DNA of 33,132 nucleotides from Sphaeroforma sirkka (taxonomy: Eukaryota > Opisthokonta > Ichthyosporea > Ichthyophonida). The notes beneath the pieces are model-generated. The model saw only the letters and a program-made list of their open reading frames with translations. It did no database searches and had not been told where the DNA came from. The stretch is from assembly GCA_001586965.3 (NCBI GenBank), contig LUCW03001496.1, positions 292,501 through 325,632 on the forward strand, given 5' to 3'. Of this stretch, positions 1 to 9,579 are shown piece after piece. Numbering within the stretch: the first letter of the stretch is position 1; every line of letters starts with the position of its first letter. The position numbers were made by a program, and so were the translations under genes.

Positions 1-54
1 TCTGTGTCTGTGTCTGTGTCTGTGTCTGTGTCTGTGTCTGTGCCTGTGTCTGTG
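1..54. repeat. (TCTGTG)n microsatellite
   Basis: About nine near-perfect hexamer copies open the window. They probably lie inside an intron of the AAA gene, upstream of the first visible exon. Confidence 0.9.
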
Positions 55-297
55 TTTCATGTCTTAACTCAACTGATCTTCTATGGCACGGTCGGATGCT
101 AAGCAATTAACCCATAAACCCTAAAACCCTGTGAAGCATAAGTAATCAAAATATAAACAATGCTATAGTGTGTGATAGAATCATGTGTTGTACACAATAC
201 TTACTTTCTGGCTGTAGCGTGATATTGTCATCCAGAAGAATAATTTATATTTTCAAATATTTCTACTAGAAAGTGTGTGAGATCACAAGCTAATTAG

Positions 298-332
298 CCC
301 TAAGCCCTAAACCCTAGAACCCTAGAACCCTG
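298..332. repeat. Telomere-like CCCTAAA/CCCTAGAA motifs in intron
   Basis: Degenerate tandem ccctaaa and ccctagaa motifs lie about 50 bp before the acceptor at 383. Similar motifs at 109-131 belong to the same intron. They resemble the 3' tail of the LINE-A elements further right. Confidence 0.7.
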
Positions 333-383
333 TAGCCTAAGTCACCCTGCCCGTGTCCATTGGACTAACCCCTTCCCTTGCAG

Positions 384-2779
384 GTTGTGACGTCCTACTT
401 TCAGGAGAGGAAAACGTTGTTTGGTGTCACACGCAGTTTCCACCTGGTGCTGTCATTTGTCGCGTCGGTTGGCGATAAATTTGCGTGTGGTAGGTATATT
501 GCCCTAAACCCTAAAAACCTTAAACTTTGGAAACCCTAGCCCCTCTCACTGACAAAGAGTCTTGAGTGTCTACCCTACGTACCCCGAAAGGGATTATTGG
601 GCACCAATTGTTTTTGAATTGACGCATGTTGTGTTCTGCTTTCCGGCTGCATGACGTAGATGCAGGTATATGGGATGGAGCGGATGACGTAGATGTAGGT
701 ATAGGGGATGGAGGGAAGACGTGGAGATGTGGGTATAGGGATGGGAGGTATGAAGTAGATGTACACAGGGGTGGAGCGTATGACGTAGATGTAGGTATAG
801 GGAAAGGAGGGGATGACGTAAATGTAGGTATAGGGGATGGAGCGTATGACGTAGATGTAGTAGGTATAGCGGGTGGAGCGTATATCGTAGATGTAGGTAT
901 AGGGGATGGAGGGTATGACGTAGATGTAGGTACAGGGGACGGAGGGTATGACGTAAATGTAGGTAGATGTAGGTACAAGGGATGGAGGGTATGATGTAGA
1001 TTTAGGTAGATATAGGTACAGGAGATGGAGGGTATGACGTAGATGTAGGTAGATGTAGGTGGATGTATGTAGGTAGATGTAGGTATAGGGGGTGTTCTTG
1101 TTGGCTCGGCATAGTTAGTCGAGTGTCTGTGTTGCAGATGTATTCCATAACTGTAAGTGATTTTGTTTGCCTATGGCGGTCAGCACAAGGTATACCTTCG
1201 TATGATAGCTGTCCATTTAACCCATACATTCCTAAACCCTAAACCCTAAACCCTACACCCTAAACTCCCCCCCCTCTGAATTGTACTTTGACTCTCCAAT
1301 ACCCACACGCGTAAACAACACAGACACACACACGCTTATCGGTATTTGTAATCGTGTACACACACCATATCAAGCACATATGCACGTCTTCATATATAAC
1401 ATAATCGCAGGTCTTACTATAGCCTAACCCTAAAACCCTAACACCCTATAACTATAACACAGCCATACGACTCTTACTATATCGCAGTTACGTACGACGA
1501 TGTGATGCCGCCATTCCAGCAGAACAAGCGCATGCATGAGATCGGCTATCAAGCACTGACTGACTCTGTCAAAACACAGCTGATTGGGCGAGGGACAAAG
1601 TACGAACAATTGGCCACAGGACAGCGCTACATCGCATACAAGCAAGGTAGGCATAAGGTAGGCATTAAGGTGGGCTTGAGGTAGGCATAAGGTAGGCCTG
1701 CCCAAACCACTACTATACCCTAACCCCTAAAGAAACAACACTATAAACCGCTGAATGCACGGTATGTTTGCTGCACACCAACACGGACCCCTAAAACGCA
1801 ATAGCGTGTAAGCAAATAAAGATACTTAAAACCCTGAACCCTAAAGCAACACCAACACACTAAGAAACATGTACCACACCGTTAGCTAGGACTATAGCAC
1901 ACACAAACGACGGACAAGATTAAGACGTCTTCTGCAGACCACACACAGGTGTATGTATGTACATATGTACATATGTATGTATGTATGTTAGGTAGTATGT
2001 ATGTAGGGATATGTATGTTTGTAGGTGTCTGTATGTAGGTGTATGTATGTATGTATGTATGATAGGTAGCATGTGTGTATGTACATATGTATGTTAGGCA
2101 ACATGTGTCTAGGTGTCTGTATGTATGTTAAGAGTATTAAGACAGCTGTGGTAGGCTTCGTATGCTACTCTTGTGCCCACTCCACGACACAGAGCCAAAG
2201 GAAGCTGCGTGTTTAGGCTTCGCAGCTATGCTACAGTCCATGTAAACGTTAAGCTAGAGCCAGGGTTTTAAGGTTTAGGTACCATCCTATAAATATGCGA
2301 TAGTTGCTACAGTCATGCAGATTCTAAACCTTAAAAGACCACCACAGCCCATAGAACAGCAACCACAGACCAAAAATGACTCGGCACATGGGTATATTTA
2401 GGGTTTTAGGGTTTTCGTAAGAGAGTCCAATTCGCCATTCTCCTGAAACGATTGTTTACGACAACTGCCAACACGTGCCGGTAGTCACAAGTCCATCCCG
2501 GACATCAGGCATTGTATATAGCAACAGCGTGTAAAAAAAACAAATACTAAATATACCAAACACTCTAAAACCCTAAAACCCTGAACCCAAGCAGACGGGT
2601 TCTTTGTTCACGCCGCGAGAGCCAAGGGGAGTTTTAACATTGTACGCAAACAGCTGCGAGGAGATGGACGGGCTATGCTGGACACCACCAAACACTTCTT
2701 CCACTGGGGGTATGTATGTGGCGGAATCAACACATAGCCTTTACCGTACGCAAATGTATACATATGTGTCTATCTATGC

Positions 2780-2823
<44 letters not shown>

Positions 2824-2826
2824 TCA

Positions 2827-2924
<98 letters not shown>

Positions 2925-5900
2925 CATTTTATATGTATAAGTATGTATTTATATGTGTAAACATTTTATATATATATATATATATTTATGTATATACGTA
3001 AACAAATATATGTGTCTATCGATGCATATTCACTGGTATATCACACCTCCTTACAGTTCTGCTTACATGTGCATATTGTGATCGATTTGCACACCTGACC
3101 TGACCGAATCAAACATTACAATGTAGCGCTCGGCATCTCCGTAGTGCAGTGGCATGTGATAGTCTCTATCTCTATATGTCTTTGCCTCTCATTCTCATAG
3201 TAGCTTGTGATGGCATGTGATGATCTCCGCCTCTCTACGTCTCTATCTATCATTGCCATAGTAGCTTGTGGTGCATGTGATAATCTCTGCCTCTCTACGT
3301 CTCTATCTCTCATTCTCATAGTATCTTGTGGTGGCGTCGTTTAGATGGTACAATTCGTCATAGCACTATGGAACAGTGTGCATATGCCTGTGCCGTGAGC
3401 ACTTGTCCATATACTTTACAAACACACACACACACACATACACACTCCCCTATCGATCTTTAACCCAAACTCGTACCCTAGAACTCTAAACCCAAACTCT
3501 TACCCTAGAACCCTAAACTCACTACCTCGACCCATTCCAGCCGATTCTCTGTCGCGGGCGTTGGAGTACACATTGGGCAAAGCCAAACAACTCAAGCGCA
3601 GAGCAGAGAGCAATGACTCACCTGACGTTGTGAGTGACGACACAGCCGATATCCTATTCATGCACGGGTCACTCAGTGACCATGAGCGTCTGCTCTGTTG
3701 GCCGTCAATCACTGGCTTCTCATTCAGTGGGAAGGTAGGTAGTCCATTTGTCCTGCACCTAGGACTTTAAAAAAAGGTACAGGTCTGTCCTATTCGTACA
3801 CGGGCCACGCAGCAACCATGAGCGTCTGCTGTGTTGGCCGTCGGTCACTGGCTTCTCATTCAATGGGAAGGTAGGTAGTCCATTTGCCCTGCACCTAGGG
3901 CTTTAAAAAAAGGTACAGGTCTGTCCGAATCTGTCTGTTCGGATTTGAGGTGTGAAATCCATTCGTTGATTGATTGATATGGTTTCACCCATGCACTTAT
4001 CCAATAGTTCAGTAATCCATTCTACATTAACCCATCCATCCATTTATAACTTAGTTCGTTCTGTCGTTTATTCCTTTATCCATTCATCACTCCATCCATT
4101 AACTCAGATATTCATTCATAACTTAGTTCGTTCTTTTCTTTTTTATTCCTTTATCCATTCATCACTCCATCCATTAACTCAGGTATTCATTCATAACTTA
4201 GTTCCTTCTTTCTTTTATTCCTTTATCCATTCATCACTTCATCCATTGACTCGTCCATCCATTTATATCTTAGTTCATGCTTTCCTTTATTCCTTTATCC
4301 ATTCATCAATCCATCCATACCTCATCCATCTATTCATAATTTAGTTCGTTCTTTCATTTATTTATTTATTCATTCATCACTTCATCCATCGTCTCATCCA
4401 TCCATTCATAACTTAGTTCGTTCTTTCTTTTATTATTTATCCATTCATCACTCCATCCATTAACTCATGTATTCATTCATAACTTAGTTCGTTCTTTCTT
4501 TTATTCCTTTATCCATTCATCACTCCATCCATTAACTCAGGTATTCATTCATAACTTAGTTCGTTCTTTCTTTTATTCCTTTATCCATTCATCACTTCAT
4601 CCATTGACTCATCCATCCATTTATATCTTAGTTCGTTCTTTCCTTTATTACTTTGTCCATTCATCACTTCCTCATTCATTCATTCATACCTTGGTTCGCT
4701 TAATCCATTCATTCCTTCATCCCTCCACTCCTTTGCCCATGCGCAGGTGTGGGGTCATGTGCTTGTGATGTGTGTGGATGTAAATGCCTTTGACACCTCT
4801 GCCTTTGATAAGTTAGTGCTGCCGCCTGCGTAAGGAGTTAATCCAGGCGTTGGTGCTGCACTCGGCCGATGTGTTCACTGACATTTAAAAGGGAAGGGCG
4901 CGGGCAATGTGTTCCTATTGCATGGGCCATCGGGAGTGGGGAAGACATTGACAGGTGCTTCAAACGAGGAGTGTCTAAGTAGGTAGGTAGGTAGATAGGT
5001 AGGTAGGTAGGCAGGCAGGCATAGACACTCTATAGTCACACCCGTGACTAGTTCTATTAAGCAACACTACACCCTCCATAGTCACACCCATGACTAGTTC
5101 TATTAAGCAACACTGCACTCTCCATAGTCACACCCATGACTAGTTTTATTAAGTGACACTACACTCTCCATAGTCAACCCCGCGACTAATCCTGATGAGG
5201 TCCATGTCTTCGCATGCTTAGCTGATTAGCGTTGTCTGTTTTGTGTTGGATTGTGTTACCTTTCAGCTGAGGCGTTGGCTGAGCGTCTACAGAAGCCTTT
5301 GTACATCGCATCCATGCTGATTAGCGTTGTCTGTTTGTGTTAGATTGTGCTACTTTTCAGCTGAGGCGTTGGCTGAGCGTCTACAGAAGCCTTTGTACAT
5401 CGCATCCATGCTGATAAGCGTTGTCTGTTTGTGTTGGATTGTGCTACCTTTCAGCTGAGGCGTTGGCTGAGCGTCTACAGAAGCCTTTGTACATCGCATC
5501 CATGCTGATTAGCGTTTTTTTGTTTGTGTTAGATTGTGCTACTTTTCAGCTGAGGCGTTGGCTGAGCGTCTACAGAAGCCTCTGTACATCGTATCCATGC
5601 TGATTAGCGTTGTCTGTTTGTGTTGGATTGTGCTACCTTTCAGCTGAGGCGTTGGCTGAGCGTCTGCAGAAGCCTTTGTACATCGCATCAATGGGTGAGT
5701 TAGGTACCACCGCGGAGGAATTGGAGTCGCGGTTGGACGCGACACTTGCGCTGTGTGCGCAATGGGACGCCATTGTGCTGCTGGACGAAGCCGATGTCTT
5801 CTTAGGTGAGTGAGTCGTGTGTTGTCTTAGAGTGAAGCCGATGCCTTCTTAGGTGATTGAGTCGTGTTGTCTTAGAGTAAAGCCGATGTCTTCTTAGGTC

Positions 5901-6737
5901 AGTGAGTCGTGTGTTGTCTTAGAGGGAAGCCGATGTCTTCTTAGGTCAGTGAGTCGTGTGTTGTCTCAGACTGCGTCTAATCACGTACTAGTATCCCACC
6001 CCCAACTATTTCATCTCTTCTCACCGGTTCATTCCCATCCGCTGCCTTGCACGCCCACAGAAAAGAGAGAGAAGTCGGAAGTGCTGAGGAATGCGCTGGT
6101 GTGTGTCATGCTGTACCTGCTGGAGTACCACAGTGGTGTTATCTTCTTGACGTCCAACCGAGTGACTCATCTGGATCCGGCCGTGCAGAGTCGAGTGACG
6201 CTTGCCCTGTCCTATCACGCACTGGACCGGTCCTCTCGGGAGAAGGTCTGGAAGCTGCTGGGGCAGGCCGCAGGGCTAACTGACATTACAAATGAGCAGA
6301 ATCAGCTGCTGAGTGAACACAGAGTCAACAGCCGACAGGTACGTACGTTGCAGATGGGGGTCATCGCAGTCTCTGCGGTTGAATATGTGGTTGTTATATA
6401 TTTAATATTATATATTTAAGATAAAATAATTGTATGAGTTAGTATATTTAGGGTTATTATATATTTGATATTATATATTTAATATAAATTAGTTATATGA
6501 GTTAGTATTTTTTGAATATAAGGTGTGGATGATGATGTCGCAAGTAGACATCTATTAATTGTTGTATTTAATGCTTTGACTTAACCCGTACCTCTTGTAC
6601 CTATGCCGATCAAGAATTCAATCCGTTTAGCCCAAGCGCTTGCTAAGTTTCGCAATGTAGTGACCACGCTTGAGTATCTTCAACTGACTGTGAAGATGCA
6701 GATGGACCTCACAGCCGACACAGACGAGACGTGGTAG
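384..6737 (+). CDS. AAA+ ATPase with N-terminal DUF7025-like region, 3' part, at least eight exons
   Basis: Exons read as 384-489, 1488-1646, 2595-2717 (or 2709), 3541-3734, 4747-4954, 5644-5805, 6061-6338 and about 6609/6615-6737 (TAG). The sum is about 450 codons, and the start lies upstream of the window. Early exons match the region that precedes AAA domains in fungal-type DUF7025 ATPases ([15 protein letters not shown], then GRAMLD, then [15 protein letters not shown]). Later exons carry Walker A GPSGVGKT (4924-4947), Walker [10 protein letters not shown], sensor-1 FLTSNR and the Arg-finger region DPAVQSR, ending in [13 protein letters not shown]. It is therefore a P-loop ATPase; its substrate is not deducible. 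Exon phases agree at most junctions. Three oddities: the 2709/2717 donor is ambiguous, exon 4747-4954 has two in-frame stops (4831, 4879) bracketing a +1 segment that still encodes family-like KELIQALV, and no AG precedes the last exon's ATCAAG. It could be an active gene with assembly errors or a young pseudogene. Confidence 0.82.
502..540. repeat. Telomere-like CCCTAAA motifs just inside a 5' splice site
   Basis: Ccctaaaccctaaaa begins 12 bp after the donor at 490. The CCCTAAA strand equals the coding strand, the same sense as the tail of a plus-oriented LINE-A relic, but no LINE body is visible beside it. Confidence 0.7.
643..1092. repeat. Intronic minisatellite (gatgtaggtataggggatggag...)
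   Basis: About a dozen imperfect 30-36 bp units built on gacgtagatgtaggta and ggggatggag. Open frames across it on both strands give monotonous Val/Asp/Gly or Pro/Ser/Thr peptides and are not genes. Confidence 0.85.
1231..1264. repeat. Telomere-like (CCCTAAA)n
   Basis: Three near-perfect cctaaac units plus degenerate flanks in the intron between exons 384-489 and 1488-1646. A second cluster in the same intron lies at 1422-1448, 40 bp before the acceptor at 1487. Confidence 0.75.
1641..1700 (+). repeat. Tandem 11-12 bp repeats carrying copies of a 5' splice site
   Basis: Aaggtaggcat recurs about five times. The first copy is the donor of exon 1488-1646 (exon ends 1646, GT at 1647), and later copies keep aggtaggc or a close variant inside the intron. 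Confidence 0.7.
1799..1845 (+). mobile_element. LINE-A 3'-end relic in AAA intron
   Basis: The segment caatagcgtgtaagcaaata followed by a degenerate ccctgaaccctaaa tail matches, with a few changes, the last ~45 bp of the LINE-A elements (reverse complement of 18200-18244). It lies in the same sense as the host gene. Only the extreme 3' end is present, as expected for an extremely 5'-truncated insertion. Confidence 0.65.
1950..2130. repeat. (TATG)n/(GTAT)n-rich intronic repeat
   Basis: Imperfect tatgtatg tetranucleotides with interspersed gttaggtag and acatatg blocks. No coding potential. Confidence 0.8.
2262..2330 (-). mobile_element. Possible second LINE-A tail relic, opposite sense
   Basis: Agggttttaaggtttaggtacc resembles the tail-to-body junction of LINE-A (tttaggtacc), followed by a weaker match to cgctattgctat. 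The short length makes this tentative. Confidence 0.35.
2426..2590 (+). mobile_element. LINE-A 3'-UTR relic reaching the splice acceptor of exon 2595
   Basis: This segment aligns along its length with the reverse complement of 18200-18345. Shared blocks include ccggacatcaggcattgtat, aactgccaacac and agcgtgtaaa, followed by ctaaaaccctaaaaccctga. Many substitutions show it is older than the copies at 18-33 kb. Its telomere-like tail ends four bases before the AG at 2593-2594 and so forms the polypyrimidine-side end of the intron. Opposite-sense TTTAGGG motifs sit just to its left at 2395-2416. Confidence 0.7.
2786..2998. repeat. (TA)n microsatellite
   Basis: Long TA tracts interrupted by gtgtgtgttcagtga and short spacers, inside the intron after exon 2595-2717. 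The Tyr-Ile open frames across it are artefacts. Confidence 0.95.
3150..3335. repeat. ~60-bp tandem repeat, three copies
   Basis: Units run gcatgtgat, then ctctacgtctctatct, then cattctcatagtagcttgtg, with moderate divergence. Intronic. Confidence 0.75.
3655..3925 (+). repeat. Tandem duplication of exon 3' end plus donor
   Basis: The last ~80 bp of exon 3541-3734 and ~45 bp of the following intron are repeated at about 3784-3925. Shared blocks include gagcgtctgct, tgttggccgtc, ggcttctcattca, gggaaggtaggtagtccatt and the aaaaaaaggtacaggtctgt end. The second copy keeps a GT donor but lies in the intron. Confidence 0.8.
3985..4720. repeat. ~72-bp intronic minisatellite, about ten copies
   Basis: The marker ttagttcgtt recurs at about 4051, 4123, 4198, 4270, 4341, 4413, 4484, 4556 and 4628, so the period is 71-75 bp. 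Units are rich in ccattcatca and ccatccat. The open frame over the first copies is not a gene. Confidence 0.9.
4977..5021. repeat. (GTAG)n/(GCAG)n microsatellite near a donor
   Basis: Tetranucleotide run gtaggtaggtag ending in gcaggcaggc, 20 bp after the donor of exon 4747-4954. Confidence 0.85.
5033..5190. repeat. 46-bp tandem repeat with internal palindrome
   Basis: Tagtcacacccatgacta starts at 5033, 5079, 5125 and (degenerate) 5171, giving a 46-bp period. Each unit contains TAGTCA...TGACTA, able to form a six-pair hairpin. Confidence 0.85.
5222..5693 (+). repeat. Five tandem 94-95 bp copies of a splice acceptor plus exon start
   Basis: Units begin at 5222, 5317, 5411, 5505 and 5600. Each holds ctgattagcgtt, a pyrimidine-rich stretch, a TTTCAG acceptor and the first ~48 bases of the AAA exon (encoding [15 protein letters not shown]). 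Only the last copy runs into the rest of the exon ([11 protein letters not shown]). The first four return to intron sequence after ATG. Confidence 0.92.
5787..5972 (+). repeat. Four tandem 45-47 bp copies of exon end plus donor
   Basis: Units start at 5787, 5834, 5879 and 5926. Each contains gaagccgatgtcttcttag (Walker B end, EADVFL) followed by ggtgagtga or the variants ggtgattga and ggtcagtga. The first copy is the real exon end (5805); the others lie in the intron. Reading through the donor meets TGA at once. Confidence 0.9.
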
Positions 6738-6793
6738 TTGCTGTGTACCTGTGGAAGTGCTCAAGCCGCTCCTTCCAGGTTCGGCAAGGCGAC

Positions 6794-6810
6794 TTAGGGT
6801 TTTAGGGTTT
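6794..6810. repeat. Telomere-like TTTAGGG motif after the AAA stop codon
   Basis: Ttagggttttagggttta lies about 57 bp past the TAG at 6735, in the sense opposite to most intron motifs upstream. Confidence 0.6.
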
Positions 6811-6860
6811 ATGGTTTACTCCACATGCTCATGGAGGAGCGGTTGTGCTATCTGGCACTG

Positions 6861-6866
6861 AATAAA
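6861..6866 (+). terminator. Candidate poly(A) signal of AAA gene
   Basis: AATAAA lies 124 bp beyond the stop codon, followed by T/G-rich sequence. Position and motif fit; there is no other support. Confidence 0.45.
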
Positions 6867-7013
6867 TCGTTCTGTGCAACGTAACACAATTGCAATAACA
6901 CTGTAGTGGCGACCTATGAACTGTAAAAGGATTCAATATCGCCTTTGATTCATTCCAGACATCTCACTGACGATATTCTCTCTCTTATATCATCTGACAT
7001 TAAATTTATTAAA

Positions 7014-7056
<43 letters not shown>

Positions 7057-7058
7057 TC

Positions 7059-7123
<65 letters not shown>

Positions 7124-7128
7124 GTATG

Positions 7129-7267
<139 letters not shown>

Positions 7268-7270
7268 TAT

Positions 7271-7304
<34 letters not shown>

Positions 7305-7308
7305 ATAT

Positions 7309-7350
<42 letters not shown>

Positions 7351-8695
7351 GATAGGGCATATATATATATATAATATATATATATATGTATAACACATAA
7401 TTAACTATATACATATATATGCGTGCTAAAGATCCGTTCATACATACATACATACGTACGTTCACATGCATACATACATACATACATACATTCATGCATA
7501 CATGCATACATACCAAAAGCCATATATGCATATTACATACATATATACGTACATACAGACGTACATACATCCATACATAAATACATGAATAAATACATAT
7601 TGCAACACCAAAAAATCATATTTATTTACATACATACATACTAAAAGCCATACATACATAATATATACTTACATACGTACATACATACGTACATATACAT
7701 ACATACATACATAAATACTGTCTTAGAGGATTCCATCATACACTTAACTAGAACCCTACGTCACTAATAATCTACCACATAACTATGTCTAATCTTTTCA
7801 TTAGTACATTCAATAAAAATAAACCATTCGTGCCTTTATCTGACCACTTATGTAAATAAGACTAGAGTATGGTATCTACCCTTTTATAAAACCATGTTTA
7901 TACTCCCCCGCAGGGGTATAGCTGTCTTACATCCCCTCTCCGAGAGTCTATATTCCCCTCTATAAATTTTACAAACAACACATACAAAATGTCAAAAATA
8001 CACGTACACACACTGAATCCCATAAATACACATATACATACATACTACATACGTATATATATATATGCATATCACCTAAAGTACTATTTAAAATGCAATC
8101 CATGGCAAATATGACTTGCAGTAAGCACATTGCTGCCCTCTTATTGAAGTATGCTTCTTTTTATAACGATTATAAACACATACATAGCTGCTTCAGATTT
8201 CCCTTATACTAATTTTATTCTATTGTTGTCATCGTACTAAAATATTACCCCCCCCCCCCCAGGTCCCGTGTTATGGTCTGGCACTGACACATCAGCAGCA
8301 GTACGCTCCCATACCAGTCTATCCGTTGTATAGCGTCTAGCACCTTCCTGTAAAGTTGCTAGTACTAGGTTATCTACCCATTACTATCTGCTGGCGTTCT
8401 AACCTGGCATGTATGCGGTGTCACCACACGCAGTGTACACTTCGTATCCGTAGACACGGACACGAACGTAACGCATTCATCAGATTACTTGACCTAACCT
8501 CTCAAATATAGAAACACTAACATCTCCAGTATAGCAACACAATCATCTCAAGTATAGCAACACTAACATCGTACGAATGTGCCAACGGCCTAGCAGCTAG
8601 CGGTTTGCACGGGCACTTCACTCCAAGGTGCGCATGTTGGACACTTGCGTATCCGACGGAGATGTGATGGACCGCTTGATATCTCCGCCGAAGTT

Positions 8696-9232
8696 TTAGG
8701 TCTGATTGCGTCTGACGGTGCGGACAACGTACACCAGAGCAACCGAACCCATGACCACGAACGCAATGGCCACAACCAACGCACTGATGGCTACAGCCAG
8801 CGCTGAGTTGGTTTCAGACTCGTTCTCAGCTGCTTGTTGCAACGTCTCAGCGACTGCTTCGTTGACGTGGGCTAGGTACACAAAGTTTGGGGGGTCCTTG
8901 AAGTCAAAGTAGTGCACGCACGAGTGCGTCTCGATGGTGAAGTTGCTGTGGTCGCCGGCACAGTTATCGTCGAAGTAGAATTGGATTTTGATGTCGGTTG
9001 TGTTGGTGTAGTGCAGGCCGAACGAGTGGTGGTCGAAGTGGTGGACGTCGCAGCTGCCGTCTACGGGCACCATGGTGCACTCGAGTTCGTACTCGGGGCT
9101 GCAACTGCTATCCGAATATACACACCAGCTGACATAGCTCGAGTCGATATCCTCGGCCGTTACAGTCGAAATCCCGGCGACCGCCAAGCACAAGGCAAGC
9201 ACCTTGGAAACAGTGGATGCGAACATTTTCAA
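8696..9232 (-). CDS. Small secreted or type I membrane protein, orphan, 178 aa
   Basis: Single uninterrupted frame. Residues 1-26 form a clear signal peptide (MKMFAST, hydrophobic core VLALCLAVAG, cleavage near TVTA-ED). The lumenal or extracellular part (about 27-143) has six cysteines (37, 44, 52, 61, 91, 105), His/Asp-rich HHFDHHS, and three N-glycosylation sequons (NTT 77, NFT 97, NES 137). Residues about 144-170 form one transmembrane helix, followed by a short basic tail RTVRRNQT. This predicts a cell-surface or secretory-pathway protein with up to three disulfides. GC content is higher than in the flanks, which supports real coding. I do not recognise the family. No intron is visible, unlike the neighbouring genes. 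MKMF is the start because the signal peptide begins there. Confidence 0.75.
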   Translation of the reverse strand: MKMFASTVSKVLALCLAVAGISTVTAEDIDSSYVSWCVYSDSSCSPEYELECTMVPVDGSCDVHHFDHHSFGLHYTNTTDIKIQFYFDDNCAGDHSNFTIETHSCVHYFDFKDPPNFVYLAHVNEAVAETLQQAAENESETNSALAVAISALVVAIAFVVMGSVALVYVVRTVRRNQT

Positions 9233-9317
9233 GCGTTTATATATGTATTCGAAGTCTCAGGGACTGCTCTAAAACAGATTTGTTTTGGAATGAATCTGGT
9301 GACACACGTTCCTCCTG

Positions 9318-9324
9318 TTTTATA
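9318..9324 (-). promoter_or_regulatory. Candidate TATA box of the 178-aa gene
   Basis: On the minus strand agTATAAAAcagg lies 86 bp upstream of the ATG, allowing a 5'UTR near 60 nt. A second TATATAA lies only ~10 bp from the ATG and is too close to act as a TATA box. Confidence 0.4.
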
Positions 9325-9579
9325 CTTCCCCCTTCGCTCCTGGAAGACAAGAGGGAGAGGACTTGACCTTCTTGTGAGCAGACTGCATTCTCTAATACTC
9401 TCTACAAACAACGGTAGTGTGTATAGTGTATACTGCATAGTGTATTGTATACTGTTACTGTATAGTACATACATACATACACATGTGCATCACGAGTCAC
9501 GAACTCACGATACACATGTGTACTGTGCATATTTCCACGACTTCATGAGTACTCAGAACGCGAAACACGAGAGAAAAAT

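Noticed and set aside
384-489. Membrane transporter exon ([11 protein letters not shown] resembles a transporter loop)
   Set aside because: Its phase joins exon 1488 exactly and its position fits the DUF7025-like region before the AAA domain.
626-994. 122-codon open frame of Val-Asp-Gly repeats
   Set aside because: Translation of the intronic minisatellite; the antisense frame is equally open.
3970-4344. 124-codon Ser/His/Ile-rich open frame
   Set aside because: Translation of the 72-bp intronic minisatellite between two good AAA exons.
4831-4847. 17-nt mini-intron (gtaaggag...ccag) removing the stop in exon 4747-4954
   Set aside because: Excision would not restore the Walker A frame, and it is too short for splicing.
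5421-5813. Open frames across the acceptor array as a repeat-containing protein
   Set aside because: Frames change between copies and meet stops; the AAA motif order is explained by splicing at the last acceptor.
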